Assembly (NCBI GenBank): GCA_003218525.1
Contig: QHNU01000070.1
Coordinates: 1-17,111 of the forward strand
Length of the DNA stretch: 17,111 nt
DNA from: Verrucomicrobiota bacterium
GTDB lineage: Bacteria > Verrucomicrobiota > Verrucomicrobiia > Chthoniobacterales > UBA10450
Reading direction: 5' to 3'
Translations under genes and position numbers: made by a program
In this document: positions 5,763-13,906 of the stretch, in pieces
Position numbering within the stretch: the stretch's first letter is position 1
Layout of the letters: each line of letters opens with the position of its first letter
Notes under the pieces: model-generated
What the model was told of the DNA's origin: nothing
What the model saw: the letters and a program-made list of their open reading frames with translations, nothing else
The model's database searches: none

Positions 5763-6929
5763 TTAATCTTTCATGCTTCGCAGATACTCCCGGTCCCACG
5801 CCGCCGGAATGCTTTCCCGGGCCGAATAGGGACCCGGCTTGTACGCGCTGGAAGCGATGCCTTGCTGGCTCAATTCGCACACATGCCAGTCCTGTCGATT
5901 TGTCATATCCCAGAATTCGATCGCGTCGTCCGGATTGTAGCTGTTGTCGCTGACCCCGGCGGCCTCCGGATGGAAGAACCAATCGCATAAAATGCACGTC
6001 CGCTCCGGCGACATCGGCCAGATTTGATGCACCATGACGTAATCCGGATGCAGGCTGAGCAGCATGTTCGGGAAAATGGAATAATAGAAGACCCGGCTGT
6101 GATTCTCACCCTGGAGGTTCCCCAGAGGTAACGCGCAGGCATTCCCGCTCATACTGAGGCTTTTCCCTTTCCCGATTCGCATAAACCCGCCGAGAAAGGG
6201 CCCTTCACTAAGATCGTTCTCCGCTGAATCGTACGGCGTTAGCTTTGACAAGGCCGGATGCACACCAGGGCAGTGATAACACTCCGAATAATTTTCGAAG
6301 ATTAATTTCCAATTGGCTCGGACATCATACTCGATTCGCTTGGCGGAACGCAGTGCTGGCAGGTTCCAATGCGCAAATTTTCCAGCCAAAGGAGCGAACC
6401 ATTCTTCTAAAGGCATGTAGCCGGCTCGCTCTGTCGAGGCGTTTGGTGCGGGCGCGAGATTGACGAAAATGAATCCTTCCCACAACGCCAGGTTTACTGG
6501 GGGCAGGGAATAATCAGCCTTATCGAAACCCGGAACTTCGTCCATGTGCGGCGCGCCGATCAGTCGGCCGTCGAGCGCATACGTCCAGGAATGATATGGA
6601 CACTGAATAGCGCGGACCTGTCCGCTTGAATCTTGGCACAGCCGCGTGCCGCGATGGCGACAAACGTTGTAAAATCCGCGAATTGATGATCTTTGATCCC
6701 GCACAACGATCACACTCTCACTCGCCACTTGGGCGGTGAAATAATTGCCAGCGTTAGCGATCTGACTCTGGTGCCCAACTAATACCCATTGGCGCGCAAA
6801 AAGTTTGGTTTGTTCTTCTTTAAAGATCTTCTCCGACACGAAATATTGCTGCGGAAGCGTTTTTGCCCCCGCCGCGAAGGTATCGGCTGTCTTCCGGAAG
6901 ACAGATGCCGCCTGCGCGGTTTTATTCAT
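5763..6929 (-). CDS. Rieske non-heme iron oxygenase, quaternary-ammonium oxygenase type
   Basis: Oxygenase alpha-subunit-like protein of 388 residues. The Rieske [2Fe-2S] site is CRH (Cys90, His92) and CPYH (Cys110, His113). The catalytic iron site is ENYSECYHCPGVHPAL, giving His219 and His224, with Asp341 or Asp347 as the probable third ligand. The residue bridging the two centres is Glu216, where most ring-hydroxylating dioxygenases have Asp. Glu is the known state in carnitine oxygenase CntA, and the C-terminal QDWHVCELSQQGIASSAYKPGPYS also resembles glycine-betaine, choline and carnitine oxygenases. Demethylation or C-N cleavage of a quaternary amine is therefore more likely than ring hydroxylation; the substrate is unknown. 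The ATG at 6929 is preferred over a GTG at 7010, which adds 27 atypical residues. No reductase partner is in view. It lies directly upstream of the tryptophan dioxygenase gene, same strand. Confidence 0.93.
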   Translation of the reverse strand: MNKTAQAASVFRKTADTFAAGAKTLPQQYFVSEKIFKEEQTKLFARQWVLVGHQSQIANAGNYFTAQVASESVIVVRDQRSSIRGFYNVCRHRGTRLCQDSSGQVRAIQCPYHSWTYALDGRLIGAPHMDEVPGFDKADYSLPPVNLALWEGFIFVNLAPAPNASTERAGYMPLEEWFAPLAGKFAHWNLPALRSAKRIEYDVRANWKLIFENYSECYHCPGVHPALSKLTPYDSAENDLSEGPFLGGFMRIGKGKSLSMSGNACALPLGNLQGENHSRVFYYSIFPNMLLSLHPDYVMVHQIWPMSPERTCILCDWFFHPEAAGVSDNSYNPDDAIEFWDMTNRQDWHVCELSQQGIASSAYKPGPYSARESIPAAWDREYLRSMKD

Positions 6930-7174
6930 ACCGGTGCCTGCCCCGCCGTAGCCATAGCGAACGAATACGGCAATGTCTTGATGCCAGCTTTGAAAATGTG
7001 GCGGTTTCACAAAAAACCGGTGTTGCTGTCGTTTGAGTCAAATGCGCCATTTCGGAAACTCCACGGCGTGCGCATTCGCGTCAACGACGCGTTGCTGTAG
7101 TCGTAACTGTGTCGGCCCTAGATCTGTAGCGGCGATCTTCGACCGTCGAATCTGAGGGCGGACGAACTATGGAG

Positions 7175-7191
7175 GCAGCCGTGTCGGCTGC
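7175..7191. repeat. Short perfect hairpin
   Basis: Arms GCAGCCG and CGGCTGC (7 bp) around TGT. It is followed by a second small inverted repeat at 7206-7218. It resembles a REP-like intergenic unit, but only one copy is present in this window. There is no T-run on either side. Confidence 0.5.
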
Positions 7192-7391
7192 AGTTAACGA
7201 ATCTCGCGTGCGGCACGCCCCCACTGCAACCTCCTGGAAGCGGCGCGCAACTTGATCTGCTTCATAGATTCCCAGTGCAGCCACTCGCGTTAGCGACCTT
7301 GCCTTTGATTACGCAGCTCTTGATCCCGTCGATTGCGGTCTGACCGCCGATCGCACTTGTGTATTTATTGAGAATGTCGTCCGCGGACTAA

Positions 7392-7437
7392 CACGCTTAC
7401 GATCAAGCGTGCGACCGCTTGATCGACCCCGGGGTCG
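7392..7437. repeat. Cluster of overlapping perfect palindromes
   Basis: Three overlapping dyads in 46 bases: CACGCTT/AAGCGTG (7392-7398 with 7405-7411), a 10-bp stem CGATCAAGCG/CGCTTGATCG (7400-7409 with 7416-7425, 6-base loop), and the 14-bp uninterrupted palindrome CGACCCCGGGGTCG (7424-7437). The first two cannot form together. No T-run follows. They lie just past the end of the permease remnant. Confidence 0.65.
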
Positions 7438-7446
7438 CGAAGTGAC

Positions 7447-7571
7447 TTAAGTTCGCAACATCCGACCGGGTCGATCCGCGTCCTGCGCCAAGTAGACAAA
7501 AAACAAGCAGCGAGTGCGACGATGATCAGAACCGCCCATCCGAAGGCGCGCAGACCAGCCCTCTCAAACAC
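7447..7571 (-). pseudogene. C-terminal remnant of an ADOP/MacB-type permease
   Basis: The minus strand encodes LRAFGWAVLIIVALAACFL, then STWRRTRIDPV. This aligns with the last 35 residues of the complete permease at 13907-16576 (LAFGLAFIVMIAVALVACFL, then PAWRATRIDPV). After the final valine the frame is broken. Shifting by one base gives MLRT and a TAA at 7449-7447, the usual kind of ending for these permeases. Nothing upstream of 7571 resembles the rest of the roughly 890-residue protein, so this is a truncated and frameshifted relic, not an expressed gene. Only the last transmembrane helix and the RIDPV tail survive. Confidence 0.75.
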
Positions 7572-7673
7572 GTCGAAGAAGCGGCAGATCTCGTTATAAG
7601 TATGCGGGTGCGGAAGCTGCGGGGCGTTCGGGTTTCAGAACAACGTGAATACAGTACTGGTACTAGCCGACGC

Positions 7674-9716
7674 TTATTTTTCGGGCTTCTTCGGCGCCAG
7701 ATTAGCTACAATTTGTTCGAAACGCGGTTCCCCCCGCAGGGCATCCCAGTAAGGATGCAGTTTCAAGTTGCCGTAACTCAAAGTACTGGGGATCTTCAGC
7801 GTCGCCGCTATTTGGTCGACGGCGAGATCCTTCTCGCCACACCAGACATAAATAACGCCGAGATATTTCATCAGCTCCGCACCGTCGATGGAATCTTTGG
7901 TAATCGGCAATAACTCGACAGCATGGCGGCCCTCGCGAAGCGCATCTTCCTTGCGACCGAGTCCGGCGTCAATCAGTCCGAGTACGCAGAAAGCCGGGCC
8001 ATAATTGGGTTGCTCGCTTACCGTGCGTTCGAGCTCAGCGCGCGCCGCGACGAAAGCAGCTTGAGCGGCCGCAGCATCACCTCTGGCGCGGGCAGCCAGG
8101 CCTTGGCACCACGAGCGCGGAAAATTCAGATCCGTGGATATTCCACTTGCCGGGATAGCAACCAAAGCTTGGCTGGCGGCCGCCGCATCGCGTTCGCATA
8201 GCGCGACGTACAACCACTGAGCGGCCAAGTCTGGGGCCGCCGCCGGATCTTCTGCCAGGATTTTACTGACCGCTTCGTGCAAAGGCCGCGGGTCGGCGCG
8301 CCACTCGAGATCGACCAAAGCGCGTGTAACTCGCGTGTCCAAGTCACGAGGAATCAACATAAGCGCCCGGTCCAAGGCAGCGGCCATTGCCCCAAACTGC
8401 CGGAATTCCTGATAGCTCAGCGCAATCTGCTGGAGCATAAAAAAGTTGCGAGGGTCTAATTCGAGAGCTCTCTGCAAGCTCCGTGCCGATTCATTCCAGA
8501 GACCTTGGCGGCGGTCGATGTAGCCAGTTACTTCGAAAATCTCAGAATTATTTGGCAAAGCGTGTTGCGCAAGCGCGAGTTCCGTACGTGCATGATCGTA
8601 ATCGAGATAACAGCGGTAGAAAAAGTTGGCCCGAGCCAGATGCGTTTCGCCCGCATTAGGACGCAGGCGAACGACAGCCTTGAGCGCGGCATCCGCCAAA
8701 GCAAGACGGCTCGGCGTGTGGTCGAGCCCAAAAAAATAGAGATAGTCGTGCGCCGCAGATAATTGGCAATAAGCGAGATAAAAATCCTGATCGCGCGCGA
8801 TAGCTTGATCGAGCAACTGAACGGCTTCACGCAGTTTTTCGTTGATTTGGGCGTTGAGAGAAATGGTCGCGATGAGTGCCTTCGCGCGGACGTAAAGACC
8901 GTAGGCTCCAAGATCTTTTGTCGGGCGTTCCTCGATGGCGGCTTGCTCTGTCGATGTAACGTTGGCGTGGAGGAGAGAGGTAATTCGCTGCACGATTTCG
9001 CTGTGAATCGCGAACACGCCGGCCAGATCGCGTTGGTAGCTCTCTGCCCATAAACACTCGGTCGTGCGAGCATCCGTTAGTTGAGCGGTGATGCTCACGT
9101 TTTCGCCGCTTCGACGGACATTTCCTTCCAAGACGTACGCAACTCCGAGGCTTTGGGCGATCTCGCTCAAGTTGCGTTGCCTGCCCGCAGCATAAGTGTT
9201 GACGGAAGTGCGGTTGATAACTTTGAGATCCGCCACTTTGGAAAGCGCCGTGAGAATGTCGTCTTGGACGCCATCGGCAAAAAACGCATTCTGTTTGTCC
9301 TCGCTAAGGTTCTCGAAAGGGAGCACGGCGATACTTTTCTCCGGCAACGAAGTCGGGACGCTGCGCTTCGACGAGACTGGAGCACTAATTAGCTGAGGCG
9401 CTAACTGGCGCGACAGACTCCAAAAACCGATCCCCATTCCTGATGCAATCGTAATCAACAAAACGGTTGTCAAAACGCGTTTAATCTTGCGATTAGCGTC
9501 GAGGGAACTGGCCGTGCCTGCGAGTCGTTCCCGGATCATCCTTGCCGGCTTTTGCTCGTTTTCAATCTCGTCGGTGTAGAGACTCATCGATTCCAGACGT
9601 CGTACGGTCTGGCGCCCGTTGAAAAGCAGAACGTGTTCCAGCCCGGCCGGCTTCGAGCAACCGAAGGTGGCCACGACCGGTGAGCTGGCCGAACAGGGAA
9701 TCGAAATTCCCCGCAT
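7674..9716 (-). CDS. Membrane-anchored TolB/FlgO-like and TPR protein
   Basis: A 680-residue protein of the type often labelled adenylate cyclase-like or TPR protein. It has a short cytoplasmic N-terminus, one membrane helix at about residues 80-101, a FlgO/TolB-like domain at about 128-250 (starting KSIAVLPFENLSEDKQNAFFADGVQDDILTAL), and then TPR-like helical pairs to about residue 670. Relatives often carry a winged-helix DNA-binding domain or a protein kinase before the membrane helix; here the N-terminal 80 residues show neither. No cyclase catalytic domain is present. The start at 9716 is the longest ATG; an ATG at 9587 is an alternative and would keep every recognisable domain. It is divergent from the histidine kinase, with 96 bases between starts, so shared control is possible. 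A role in envelope sensing or protein-protein assembly is inference. Confidence 0.88.
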   Translation of the reverse strand: MRGISIPCSASSPVVATFGCSKPAGLEHVLLFNGRQTVRRLESMSLYTDEIENEQKPARMIRERLAGTASSLDANRKIKRVLTTVLLITIASGMGIGFWSLSRQLAPQLISAPVSSKRSVPTSLPEKSIAVLPFENLSEDKQNAFFADGVQDDILTALSKVADLKVINRTSVNTYAAGRQRNLSEIAQSLGVAYVLEGNVRRSGENVSITAQLTDARTTECLWAESYQRDLAGVFAIHSEIVQRITSLLHANVTSTEQAAIEERPTKDLGAYGLYVRAKALIATISLNAQINEKLREAVQLLDQAIARDQDFYLAYCQLSAAHDYLYFFGLDHTPSRLALADAALKAVVRLRPNAGETHLARANFFYRCYLDYDHARTELALAQHALPNNSEIFEVTGYIDRRQGLWNESARSLQRALELDPRNFFMLQQIALSYQEFRQFGAMAAALDRALMLIPRDLDTRVTRALVDLEWRADPRPLHEAVSKILAEDPAAAPDLAAQWLYVALCERDAAAASQALVAIPASGISTDLNFPRSWCQGLAARARGDAAAAQAAFVAARAELERTVSEQPNYGPAFCVLGLIDAGLGRKEDALREGRHAVELLPITKDSIDGAELMKYLGVIYVWCGEKDLAVDQIAATLKIPSTLSYGNLKLHPYWDALRGEPRFEQIVANLAPKKPEK

Positions 9717-9812
9717 CGAGCTGAACTAAATTCTGCCGGTGGCTGACCGACGCGGCTCAAAAGTAGCTATGAGTTACACACATATTGCTCAAAGCCCTGA
9801 ATTGACACTGCC

Positions 9813-11465
9813 GTGCGAAACCTGCGCAATCGACCTATCCGGCAAAAAATCACTTTCGTGATCATGTTGATCTCGGGCGTGGTGCTCCTCCTCGCATTTG
9901 CGGCGTTGTTCTGTTTTCAAGCGTATACCCTGAAGCAGCACTCCGCGCACGAACTCGCAGTGGTCGGCGAAATCACGGCCCACAATTGTGCCGCAGCCGT
10001 CATGTTTAAGGACGAGGATGCCGCTGCCCAAATCCTTGGTGGACTGAAAACAATGCCGCAGATTGTGAGCGCGCGCCTTGAGCTCATGGACCAGCAAGGC
10101 CTGGCTTTTTTCGGGTCCGCACGGGACGAGCATGAAATCAAGGCGGCACGGTTGAAATCGGGTTTCTGGATCGACGGCAATCGCATTCTCCTCGCACAGC
10201 CAGTTGTGCCAACCGGTACGCGAGAAGGAACGCTCTACCTTCTGGCCGACTTACAGGCGATGACCTCGCAACTGCTAAAACTTTACGGCGGGATCTTTGC
10301 TCTGGTTCTGGCCGCCTCGCTCCTTCTCGCGTTCCTTCTTTCGAGTCAGTTTCTGCGTTTCATTACGGACCCAATCCTCCGCCTCGCTGGCACCGCGCGT
10401 ACCATCGCAGACCACAAGGACTATTCCGTCCGCGCAAACAGAATTTGCGGCGATGAAGTGGGCGTTCTGACCGATGCCTTCAATCAAATGTTGACCCAGA
10501 TCCAATCCCAAGACAGCGCGTTGCAAGGTGCCCAAAGGGAATTGCAGGAACAAGTAAATGCGCTCCAGCGCGAGATCAATGAACGGGAACAGGCCCAGGA
10601 AGCGTTGCGGATCTCACAGCAAAAACTGCTCGAAAGCTCTCGCCTGGCTGGTATGGCCGAGGTTGCGACGGGCGTACTCCATAACGTCGGCAATGTTCTG
10701 AATAGCGTCAACGTCTCTGCGGGTTTGGTCGTGGAGAAATTGCGGCGGTCGAAGGCACCGAAGCTCGCCAAAGCCGCGCTGCTTCTGACATCGCAAAACG
10801 GCAACCTCGCCGAATATCTCGCGACAGACCCAAACGGGCAGAAGTTGCCGGCTTATCTCTCGAAGCTGGGAGAATTCTTTGTCGCCGAGAACGTTGAGCT
10901 TCTCCAGGAAGTCGATCAGCTCGGACGCAATATCGAGCACATCAAGGAGGTCGTGGCGATGCAGCAAAGCTACGCCAAGGTCAGCGGCGTCTTTGAAAAT
11001 CTGGCTGCACATCACCTGGTCGAAGACGCAATTTCGATGAACATTGGAGCATTTGAGCGCCATCATATCGTCGTTGATCGGCAATTCTCACCCGTGCCGC
11101 TTGTGCGCGTCGACCGGCACAAGGTTTTGCAAATATTGATCAATCTCCTCCGTAACGCGAAGTACGCGCTCGATGAATCGAAACGCGCCGACAAGTGGAT
11201 TACGATTTCGGTTTCCGCAGTGAACGATCGAAGTGTGCACATTGTCGTCGCGGACAACGGCATCGGCATTTCACCGGAAAATCTCACTCGCATCTTCGCG
11301 CATGGTTTCACCACAAGAGAAGAGGGTCACGGGTTCGGATTGCACAGCGGCGCACTTGCAGCGCATGCCATGGGTGGCTCACTGTCTGTAACGAGTGCGG
11401 GCACTGGTCACGGCGCTACCTTCACCCTTGAGCTTCCGATTGCACCCACTGTGCCGAATGCATGA
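9813..11465 (+). CDS. Membrane sensor histidine kinase (CHASE8-like, HAMP)
   Basis: A 550-residue sensor kinase that would autophosphorylate on His290 in response to a periplasmic or membrane signal. Layout: first membrane helix about 13-37; periplasmic region about 38-155 beginning HELAVVGEITAHNCAAAVMFKD, typical of CHASE8 sensors; second helix about 158-180; HAMP about 181-235; a coiled coil about 236-272; an atypical H-box GVLHNVGNVLNSVN (His290); then the ATPase domain with N-box INLLRNAKYAL (Asn448), DNGIG (Asp481) and a glycine-rich GHGFGLHSG lid. It has no receiver of its own. The start is a GTG. It overlaps the hybrid kinase gene by four bases (ATGA), which strongly suggests the two proteins act together. 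Confidence 0.93.
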   Translation: MRNLRNRPIRQKITFVIMLISGVVLLLAFAALFCFQAYTLKQHSAHELAVVGEITAHNCAAAVMFKDEDAAAQILGGLKTMPQIVSARLELMDQQGLAFFGSARDEHEIKAARLKSGFWIDGNRILLAQPVVPTGTREGTLYLLADLQAMTSQLLKLYGGIFALVLAASLLLAFLLSSQFLRFITDPILRLAGTARTIADHKDYSVRANRICGDEVGVLTDAFNQMLTQIQSQDSALQGAQRELQEQVNALQREINEREQAQEALRISQQKLLESSRLAGMAEVATGVLHNVGNVLNSVNVSAGLVVEKLRRSKAPKLAKAALLLTSQNGNLAEYLATDPNGQKLPAYLSKLGEFFVAENVELLQEVDQLGRNIEHIKEVVAMQQSYAKVSGVFENLAAHHLVEDAISMNIGAFERHHIVVDRQFSPVPLVRVDRHKVLQILINLLRNAKYALDESKRADKWITISVSAVNDRSVHIVVADNGIGISPENLTRIFAHGFTTREEGHGFGLHSGALAAHAMGGSLSVTSAGTGHGATFTLELPIAPTVPNA

Positions 11466-13654
11466 GCACCACCCCTTTAACGTTGCACTCGGAGAACCAC
11501 CGCATCCTCGTGATCGATGACAATCCATCAATTCACGAGGATTTCCGAAAAATTCTAAGCCCAGCCGACGTCAAACTCGCTCAGGAGCTTGATGCCGACG
11601 AAGCCGCACTTTTCGGCGAGGCAGCCGATGCATCAAGCCCGTGGAGCTTTCAGATCGACTCGGCGTTTCAAGGTCAGGAGGGGCTGGAAAAGGTAGGCAA
11701 AGCCGTAGCGACCGGAGCGCCCTACGCTGTTGCCTTCGTCGATGTGCGAATGCCGCCGGGATGGGACGGGATTGAGACGATCTCGCGTATATGGAAGGAA
11801 TTCCCCGATCTGCAGATCGTCATCTGCACGGCGTATTCTGACTACTCGTGGGATCAAATCGCCAAATCCCTCGGCAACTCGGATCAGATGCTCGTACTCA
11901 AAAAACCTTTCGACAACGTTGAGGTTCTGCAAATGGCACATGCCTTATCGAAGAAGTGGCAGCTCACGCAAATGGTACGTCGCCAAATGGAGGAACTTGA
12001 TACGCTGGTTAATCAGCGCACCGCCGAGTTGTGCGCTGCCAATGCGAGACTCACCAGCGAAGTCGCGGAGCGCGCCGCGGCAGAAGAGGCGCTGCGCCGC
12101 TCGGAGGAACGCTTTTCCAAGGCTTTTCACAGCAGTCCTATTCCGATGATGATCCAGTGCCACAATGGGGAAGGCTGCCTTGATGTGAATGCGAGCTTTC
12201 TTGCCCTCGTGGGCGCCGAACGCGATTCCGTGCTCGCCGGTAAGACACCACTATGGTGCGATGAGGCAACCGCCACGGCCATTCGCGAGGACCTTGCCGC
12301 GAGGCATGTTGTTCGCAATTTGGCGGCGAACATTTGTACTTACAGCGGCGAGACGCGCGAAGTTCTTGTCGCAGCGGAGAATCTCGAACTTGGCAACGTT
12401 CCCTATCAGCTCGTAATCTTGCAGGACATCACCGAACGGGTGCGTTTGGAAAACGAACTTCGCCAGGCGCAAAAGATGGAAGCAGTCGGTCGTCTCGCGG
12501 CGGGCGTGGCGCACGACTTCAACAACATCCTTACCGTAATCCTAGGCAACACCGCAATGCAGTTAGGCAACCCGCACGTCGACGAAAAGCTCAGCGCTTC
12601 CTTGCTACAGGTAGAGCGCGCAGCGGAACGGGCTACCGCCCTGACCCGCCAGCTGCTCGCTTACAGCCGCAAACAAATCATTCAACGCCGGCCGCTGGCG
12701 CTTAACCAGGTAGTGGAGCAGACCGTCACCATGTTGCGCCGCATCATCGGTGAACACATCGCGCTCGACATGCAACTCGCGCCCGATCTGACGCCCATTT
12801 TTGCCGATCCAAGCAGCGTCGATCAAGTCATTATGAACCTGGCGCTGAACGCTCGCGACGCCATGCCGGACGGCGGCAAAGTGATTGTCGCGACTTTTCA
12901 AGTCAAAATCGACGAAGCGGAACGCGCGCGTAATCCCGAAGCACAACTCGGAACACACGTCTGCCTGGAAATAAAAGACACTGGCTATGGAATGGATGCA
13001 GCGACCGCGGCGCGCATCTTTGAACCGTTCTTTACGACCAAGGGTCCTGGGCAGGGCACCGGCATGGGCCTCGCCACCGTGTATGGCGTGCTCAAGCAAC
13101 ATGGTGGCTGGGTTGAAGTGGAGAGCGCGCCGCGCCGCGGTACTACCGTCCGCACATTTTTCCCGCTCTCCGTCGACGGTCTGGTTGCAGAGCCCGTCAA
13201 GCTGGAGAAGCAGCCTGCTGAGTTCGCGCCGAATGAAAGCATCACTATTCTCGTCGTCGAAGATGAGGAAATGTTGCGCGAGTTTGTAAGTGATGCGCTG
13301 GGTGCTTTAGGCTACCGCGTCTTGTCTGCGCCCAACGGCCGCGCCGCGCTTGAAGTTTGGACCGAGCACCGAGACGAAATAGACCTGCTACTTACCGACG
13401 TTGTCATGCCTGAGTCCATTTCTGGCCGGGAACTGGCACAGGCGCTCCTTATGGACAAGCCCGACCTCAAGGTGATCTTTACCAGCGGCTACAGCGCGGA
13501 ACTAATTGGGACCGATTTCGAGCGCGAAAAACAACATGCGTTTCTCGCAAAACCGTATCTCCCCGACCGGCTTGCCCAGACTGTCGCTACCCATCTCCAG
13601 TCTCAACCCACTTTCGTAGCTAACACTGCACCGGTCGCACCCGCGCTTGCGTGA
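11462..13654 (+). CDS. Hybrid histidine kinase, REC-PAS-HisKA-HATPase-REC
   Basis: A 730-residue cytoplasmic phosphorelay protein. The N-terminal receiver (about 13-160) has the acidic pair DDN, phospho-acceptor Asp94 (FVDVRMPPG) and Lys148 (LKKPF); it carries about 25 extra residues after its first helix. A coiled coil (about 168-215), a PAS domain (about 215-328), HisKA with His351 (GVAHDFNNIL), the ATPase (N-box NLALNARDAM, DTGYGM at Asp506, GTGMGLAT) and a second receiver (Asp646 in LLTDVVMP, Lys697 in LAKPY) follow. No membrane segment, DNA-binding or cyclic-di-GMP domain is present. The N-terminal receiver probably accepts phosphate from the membrane kinase encoded just upstream. The final output partner is not in the window. 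Confidence 0.94.
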   Translation: MSTTPLTLHSENHRILVIDDNPSIHEDFRKILSPADVKLAQELDADEAALFGEAADASSPWSFQIDSAFQGQEGLEKVGKAVATGAPYAVAFVDVRMPPGWDGIETISRIWKEFPDLQIVICTAYSDYSWDQIAKSLGNSDQMLVLKKPFDNVEVLQMAHALSKKWQLTQMVRRQMEELDTLVNQRTAELCAANARLTSEVAERAAAEEALRRSEERFSKAFHSSPIPMMIQCHNGEGCLDVNASFLALVGAERDSVLAGKTPLWCDEATATAIREDLAARHVVRNLAANICTYSGETREVLVAAENLELGNVPYQLVILQDITERVRLENELRQAQKMEAVGRLAAGVAHDFNNILTVILGNTAMQLGNPHVDEKLSASLLQVERAAERATALTRQLLAYSRKQIIQRRPLALNQVVEQTVTMLRRIIGEHIALDMQLAPDLTPIFADPSSVDQVIMNLALNARDAMPDGGKVIVATFQVKIDEAERARNPEAQLGTHVCLEIKDTGYGMDAATAARIFEPFFTTKGPGQGTGMGLATVYGVLKQHGGWVEVESAPRRGTTVRTFFPLSVDGLVAEPVKLEKQPAEFAPNESITILVVEDEEMLREFVSDALGALGYRVLSAPNGRAALEVWTEHRDEIDLLLTDVVMPESISGRELAQALLMDKPDLKVIFTSGYSAELIGTDFEREKQHAFLAKPYLPDRLAQTVATHLQSQPTFVANTAPVAPALA

Positions 13655-13860
13655 GGTTCCGGCCTGGCTCGCTATGCGGTGTTGTCATCAAGGCAGATGA
13701 TTGCCTTCGCAGTGGGAGGGTCGAATTCGTCCTGGGCAGCAAAACTCGCTGATATCATCTAATGGCCAGAAAATCGAACCGTCGTCGGTAAGACATTCCA
13801 AATACGCCACCAACAAAACGATAACGGTAATGTCCTGCGAGTAATCCGTGCGCAAAATTT

Positions 13861-13877
13861 GATGACTTTAAGTCATC
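13861..13877 (-). terminator. Possible terminator after the permease gene
   Basis: Inverted repeat with 6-bp arms GATGAC and GTCATC around TTTAA, extendable to a 17-bp near-perfect palindrome. Read on the minus strand it lies about 30 bases after the permease stop and is followed by AAATTTT. The stem is weak and the T-run short, so this is tentative; an operator is the alternative. Confidence 0.4.
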
Positions 13878-13906
13878 GAATCCTTAACTAATTGTCTCAA
13901 ATGCGA

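Larger units (their letters stand above)
7011..7446. other. Gene-poor stretch with palindromes
   Basis: No convincing gene in either direction. The short open frames here lack family motifs. It contains several inverted repeats (GCAGCCG/CGGCTGC at 7175-7191, GCGTG/CACGC at 7206-7218, GCGGTC/GACCGC at 7335-7347, and the cluster at 7392-7437). It is probably the upstream region of the Rieske gene followed by decaying sequence near a permease remnant. Confidence 0.6.

Noticed and set aside
6930..7010. GTG start of the Rieske oxygenase at 7010.
   Set aside because: The added 27 residues are unlike the family and no ribosome binding site precedes the GTG; the ATG at 6929 fits better.
7081..7284. 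A 67-residue minus-strand open frame in the gene-poor stretch.
   Set aside because: It has low-complexity composition, runs through the small hairpins, and shows no recognisable domain or ribosome binding site.
8528..9073. A 181-residue minus-strand open frame inside the TPR gene, and other long alternative frames inside the large genes.
   Set aside because: They lie in other frames of genes with clear domains and show no motifs of their own.
13685..13707. Hairpin AAGGCA/TGCCTT after the hybrid kinase gene as a terminator, with an alternative TCATC/GATGA pairing.
   Set aside because: The stem is only 6 bp with no T-run after it; it is too weak to call.
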